Below, one piece after another: positions 6,256-8,359 of a stretch of DNA of 8,359 bases. The stretch is from Candidatus Sulfopaludibacter sp. SbA3. GTDB lineage: Bacteria; Acidobacteriota; Terriglobia; Bryobacterales; Bryobacteraceae. The position numbers and the translations under genes were made by a program. Under the pieces are notes generated by a model. The model was not told where the DNA came from, did not search any database, and saw only the letters and a program-made list of their open reading frames with translations. Numbering within the stretch: the stretch's first letter is position 1; every line of letters begins with the position of its first letter. The stretch spans positions 1-8,359 of the forward strand of contig CAMAUG010000171.1 of NCBI GenBank assembly GCA_945861255.1. The letters run 5' to 3'.

Positions 6256-6588
6256 TCACCCTGGCCCCGCGTGAACCTGTTCCAGAATCGCACTCATGGA
6301 CCCCTTTGAGCGCGGCATCCGCGGATCGCGCCCGTAGCCGTGAATCTGGTCGCGCGCGTACTCGGCTTCGGGCCGCTCACAGGTGATCACGATGGTCCGG
6401 CCATGCGTGTCTACCTCCACGGCGTGCTGGAACGCGGCCTCCGGCGTCATGAAGAACAACTTGCTGAGCATCTCCACCACGTAATCGTAGGTGTGATCGT
6501 CGTCGTCCAACAAGACCACATGGTAGTGCGGCGCGCGCGCTTCGCCCTGGTCGGTTCCGGTGTCGTGGATCGTGGCGGGTGCGGGCAT
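6256..6588 (-). CDS. clpS: ClpS-family adaptor of Clp protease
   Basis: A 110-residue protein of the usual ClpS length. ClpS docks on the N domain of ClpA/ClpC and delivers substrates with destabilising N-terminal residues; in E. coli it also blocks ClpAP from degrading ssrA-tagged proteins. The core is clear: YHVVLLDDDDHTYDYVVEML, then a LFFMTPEAAFQHAVEVDTHGR segment, and an ending K-G-S-M-S-A-I-L-E. The start is the ATG at 6586-6588. The frame stays open to 6714, but that stretch lies across the tmRNA 5' end and lacks family similarity. Two pocket positions look changed: the usual Asn of L-x-N-D-D is Asp here, and the usual His of V-H-x-x-G-R is Asp (V-D-T-H-G-R). The DQIHGYGRDPRM region matches, from memory, a ClpS variant seen in planctomycetes and acidobacteria. 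No clear Shine-Dalgarno sequence precedes the ATG. Confidence 0.92.
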   Translation of the reverse strand: MPAPATIHDTGTDQGEARAPHYHVVLLDDDDHTYDYVVEMLSKLFFMTPEAAFQHAVEVDTHGRTIVITCERPEAEYARDQIHGYGRDPRMPRSKGSMSAILEQVHAGPG

Positions 6589-6600
6589 GCCAACATCAGA

Positions 6601-6609
6601 TGGTAGAAT
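6601..6609 (+). promoter_or_regulatory. Extended -10 promoter of ssrA (tmRNA)
   Basis: TGGTAGAAT has the TG-N extension and a good -10 hexamer (TAGAAT, 6604-6609). Transcription would start near 6616, four bases before the mature tmRNA 5' end, leaving a short leader for RNase P to remove. The complementary strand of the same bases reads TATTCT (6610-6605), a possible -10 for clpS. No clear -35 box is seen. Confidence 0.5.
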
Positions 6610-6619
6610 AGAACTGAAA

Positions 6620-6973
6620 GGGGGCGCAACGGATTCGACGGGATTGCATCCGTCGTGGGAAGTCGTGCCGGGTTCCGAGCTCCCGTAAAACGATCGGAAA
6701 ACAACAACTGCCAATCAGCAGTTTGCATACGCTGCCTAATTAATTAGGTGGCCGCTCTGGGGTCGTGGGCCTGCACCGGTTCTAAGAGCGTCATTTTGCA
6801 GGATAGGCGTAAAGCTTCCGTCTGGAGCTGAAAGCCGAGATCAATCAGGCTAAGCTGCCTCTCTCTTGCCGGTTTCCGCATGAGGTGGACGAAAAATAAA
6901 GAACCGGAAACGCACGTAGTCTTTTTGCGATTGACTTTCTCGGACGCGGGTTCAACTCCCGCCGCCTCCACCA
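6620..6973 (+). ncRNA. ssrA: Transfer-messenger RNA (tmRNA)
   Basis: A complete one-piece tmRNA of 354 nt. tmRNA, charged with alanine and carried by SmpB, rescues ribosomes stalled on broken mRNA and adds a degradation tag to the unfinished protein. The acceptor stem pairs GGGGGCG (6620-6626) with CGCCTCC (6963-6969), followed by A and an encoded CCA at 6971-6973. The 5' part carries the hallmark GGATTCGACGGG of the reduced D-arm. The T arm is GCGGG-TTCAACT-CCCGC (6946-6962). The tag frame lies at 6710-6739, after an AAAACAACAACT run, and a GC-rich/A-rich pseudoknot region follows. The acceptor stem contains one G-U pair; the tRNAAla identity G3-U70 fits this position. After the CCA comes TTTTATTT, but without a separate hairpin. 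Reverse-strand frames across this gene are artefacts. Confidence 0.98.
6710..6739 (+). other. tmRNA tag reading frame, ANQQFAYAA
   Basis: The resume codon GCC at 6710 opens GCC-AAT-CAG-CAG-TTT-GCA-TAC-GCT-GCC-TAA, coding for ANQQFAYAA and a stop. The A-N opening and the small hydrophobic A-x-A-A ending are the two parts of ssrA tags recognised by ClpS/SspB-like adaptors and ClpXP respectively. The tag has nine residues, one fewer than the ANDENYALAA of E. coli if the first non-templated Ala is left out of both. Confidence 0.92.
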
Positions 6974-7037
6974 TTTTATTTATCGAATCAATACTACACG
7001 CACAACATACTCGTTGCGGAGGTCAATAAAAGGCGGC

Positions 7038-8081
7038 TCATTTCTTTTCCTTTTCCACCTCCCGAGCGCCGGCCAGCAAACCCTCCATCCCGTAGTTCCC
7101 TTCGTGGCAGGCGTATTCGAACAGCGGCCCGGACGTCCTCCACATGGGAATCTCCGCAGTCCACGGACGCGTGTACGTCTGGGGGTCTTCCACGGTAAAG
7201 CGATACGTCAGCGTCTCCGCATCCGTGCGCGTAAAGCGCTCCACTACGTGCATACTCGCGGTGGTGTTCCTGAAGTTGACCCGCCCGTTGAAGTTGGTGG
7301 TTTCCACTACCAGAGTCTCGCCTTCCCAATGGCCGCGTGAATCCCCCAACCAGGGGCGAACCTTGGACGGCAGATGCGGCGTTGCATCAATTGGGATCAG
7401 GCGCACATCATGGACCATCTCCACCAGAATGGCGACATATCCCGCCGTTTGCACAATCTGATAATTGTTGTTGTAAGCGGTGGGCATCATGGGCGGCCCG
7501 GAGGTTGGCCACACGATGCACCGCTCGGCGGGCGAGCGGTCTTCGGTCCAATCCGCGGCGCGCATGGGTGCGTTGAACTCGAAGGAACAGGACCCCGAGA
7601 GGCACTTCACCCGTAGCGCTTCCGCGCGAGCGGCTATGCGCGCCTGCGCTTCAGGCGTCAGCGGGGGAAGTTTGCCTTCCGGTGGATCGACGATGAATGA
7701 GGTGCGCCTCGTCTTGATCACCTTGGTCCCGCGGTCCCACCAGGCATCGTTATAAGCGCGCGAGACATCGGTGTTGCTGTCCACGTTGCGGTTGTCAAAA
7801 TTGTTGCGTTCCGCAACCTTGCGCTCATAGGCGGCCGCTTCTTCGGGCGTCATCACCGCAACGTTGGCTAGCTCCGCCGGACGCTCCAGCGTGATGATCG
7901 TGGCACTGCTCCAGATCCCCTGCAAATCGGGTTGGCCATCCACGGTGCGCGGAGCTTTGTAGGCGCCGCTTTTGACCGGCGTCTTCGTTGGTGTTTGCGC
8001 CCCGGCTGGTGCGGCGCAAAGCACGGTCATGGCGGCTACGAACGCCGCGGAACGTCCAGCAATCATTAGCAGGCGACTCAT
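7038..8081 (-). CDS. Exported acidobacterial protein of unknown function (PDLQGIW type)
   Basis: A 347-residue protein of a type abundant in Acidobacteriota and normally labelled hypothetical; no reaction is known to me. The N terminus has a clear signal peptide: basic start, hydrophobic FVAAMTVLCAAPAGA, cleavage expected after A28 (A-G-A before Q-T-P). Mature landmarks are TVDGQPDLQGIWSSAT (46-61), the family's opening motif, then LERPAELANVAVMTPEEAAAY, a WDRGTKV-x-x-x-RRTSFIVDPPEGKLPPLTPE block, a Cys-containing CLSGSC loop, ERCIVWPTSGPPMMP, then GHWEGETLVVETTNFNG, and the terminal EYACHEGNYGMEGLLAGAR. Four Cys in the mature protein would allow disulphides, in keeping with export. The ATG at 8079-8081 is supported by GGGAG about eight bases upstream. 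It faces the tmRNA 3' end convergently and follows katG on the same strand after a 143-base gap, so it probably has its own promoter. Confidence 0.85.
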   Translation of the reverse strand: MSRLLMIAGRSAAFVAAMTVLCAAPAGAQTPTKTPVKSGAYKAPRTVDGQPDLQGIWSSATIITLERPAELANVAVMTPEEAAAYERKVAERNNFDNRNVDSNTDVSRAYNDAWWDRGTKVIKTRRTSFIVDPPEGKLPPLTPEAQARIAARAEALRVKCLSGSCSFEFNAPMRAADWTEDRSPAERCIVWPTSGPPMMPTAYNNNYQIVQTAGYVAILVEMVHDVRLIPIDATPHLPSKVRPWLGDSRGHWEGETLVVETTNFNGRVNFRNTTASMHVVERFTRTDAETLTYRFTVEDPQTYTRPWTAEIPMWRTSGPLFEYACHEGNYGMEGLLAGAREVEKEKK

Positions 8082-8088
8082 GAGAAAA

Positions 8089-8096
8089 CTCCCTTT
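8089..8096 (-). promoter_or_regulatory. Ribosome binding site of the PDLQGIW gene
   Basis: Reading the minus strand, AAAGGGAG lies seven bases before the ATG at 8081. It is the clearest Shine-Dalgarno sequence in the window and decides the start. Confidence 0.7.
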
Positions 8097-8142
8097 CGCC
8101 GATCCCTCAAACTACTCTTCCCGAACGTCGAACCACGTGCAT

Positions 8143-8148
8143 ATTCTA
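8143..8148 (-). promoter_or_regulatory. Possible -10 element for the PDLQGIW gene
   Basis: TAGAAT on the minus strand, in a short A+T-richer stretch of the katG-distal gap. Transcription would begin near 8136, giving a leader of about 55 nt. No good -35 box is found at 8166-8171, so this is tentative. Confidence 0.35.
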
Positions 8149-8224
8149 CTACGCTAGCATTACCCGAAAGAGCGATCGGGCGGCGGGGCAGCCAAGCAGC
8201 CCTTCGCCGGCGTTCCGCCGAAGT

Positions 8225-8359
8225 TCAGGCGAGGTCGTAGCGATCCAGGTTCATCACCTTGTTCCACGCAGCCGCGAAGTCCTTCACAAACGCCTTCTGT
8301 GAGTCGTCGCACGCATAAACTTCCGCGAGTGCCCGGAGCTGGGAGTTGGAACCGAAGAC
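8225..8359 (-). CDS. katG: Catalase-peroxidase KatG, C-terminal end only
   Basis: The last 44 codons and stop of a gene that enters from the right edge on the minus strand. The frame reads FGSNSQLRALAEVYACDD, then FVKDFAAAWNKVMNLDRYDLA and a TGA (complement of 8225-8227). This is the very conserved end of the C-terminal, non-haem peroxidase-like domain of bacterial KatG, which supports the fold of the haem-bearing N-terminal half. KatG removes hydrogen peroxide by catalase and peroxidase reactions. The catalytic residues lie outside the window, so activity cannot be judged. No start codon exists inside the window for this frame. The downstream gap holds small GC-rich inverted repeats but no U-tract, so no terminator is called. 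Confidence 0.95.
   Translation of the reverse strand, partial: VFGSNSQLRALAEVYACDDSQKAFVKDFAAAWNKVMNLDRYDLA

Noticed and set aside
6589..6714. 42-residue N-terminal extension of ClpS
   Set aside because: The extra codons run antisense through the tmRNA 5' end and ssrA promoter and have no ClpS similarity; the ATG at 6588 gives the normal family length.
6744..6974. Minus-strand frame beginning M-V-E-A-A-G-V-E-P-A-S-E across the tmRNA 3' half
   Set aside because: It is the reverse complement of the tmRNA T arm and acceptor stem; this is a well-known false protein annotation over RNA genes.
8163..8180. Inverted repeat CCCGA...TCGGG downstream of katG as a terminator
   Set aside because: The stem is only five pairs and no T-run follows on either strand.

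Overview
The window reads as a piece of an Acidobacteriota chromosome, most likely from the Bryobacterales/Solibacter side of the phylum. The reasons are a secreted protein of the acidobacterial VWFA-related family, a secreted protein with the acidobacterial-type 'PDLQGIW' opening and 'EYACHEGNYG' ending, GC-rich coding with several GTG/TTG starts, and a tmRNA whose tag reads ANQQFAYAA, close to the Solibacter-type tag as I recall it. The assignment is an inference from gene content; no 16S gene is present.

Layout. (1) 1-258: 3' end of a threonylcarbamoyl-AMP synthase gene (tsaC). (2) 274-935, minus strand: a VapBC-type toxin-antitoxin pair, convergent with tsaC. (3) 1050-1268: an extended -10 promoter and a 6S RNA gene, in a gap that has no credible protein gene. 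(4) 1329-2108: a YmdB-family metallophosphoesterase. (5) 2141-4475: moeA-moaC-mogA, three molybdenum-cofactor genes joined by 4-base ATGA overlaps. (6) 4477-6179: two exported proteins on the same strand, a VWA-fold protein starting one base after mogA and a small protein with a weak BamE-like resemblance. (7) 6256-6588, minus: clpS, divergent from (8) 6620-6973: ssrA (tmRNA). (9) 7038-8081, minus: an exported acidobacterial protein of unknown function. (10) 8225-8359, minus: the last 44 codons of katG.

How the parts fit together. MoaC acts early in cofactor synthesis (GTP to cyclic pyranopterin monophosphate, with MoaA). MogA adenylylates molybdopterin and MoeA inserts molybdate. The three are co-transcribed and probably translationally coupled; moaA, moaD, moaE and moaB are not in the window. 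The ssrA/clpS pair links ribosome rescue to protein turnover: tmRNA tags stalled nascent chains for Clp proteases, and ClpS is the adaptor known elsewhere to shift ClpAP away from ssrA-tagged substrates. Their start points lie only 31 bases apart. Two global-regulatory RNAs (6S and tmRNA) within 6 kb are the features a protein-only annotation would miss.

I found no IS element, CRISPR array, tRNA, rRNA, attachment site or convincing intrinsic terminator. No clearly new multi-gene system is visible. The most interesting points are the 6S RNA, the clpS-ssrA divergent arrangement with an altered ClpS pocket, a basic low-complexity tail on MoaC, and lost signature residues in the VWA protein and MoeA.
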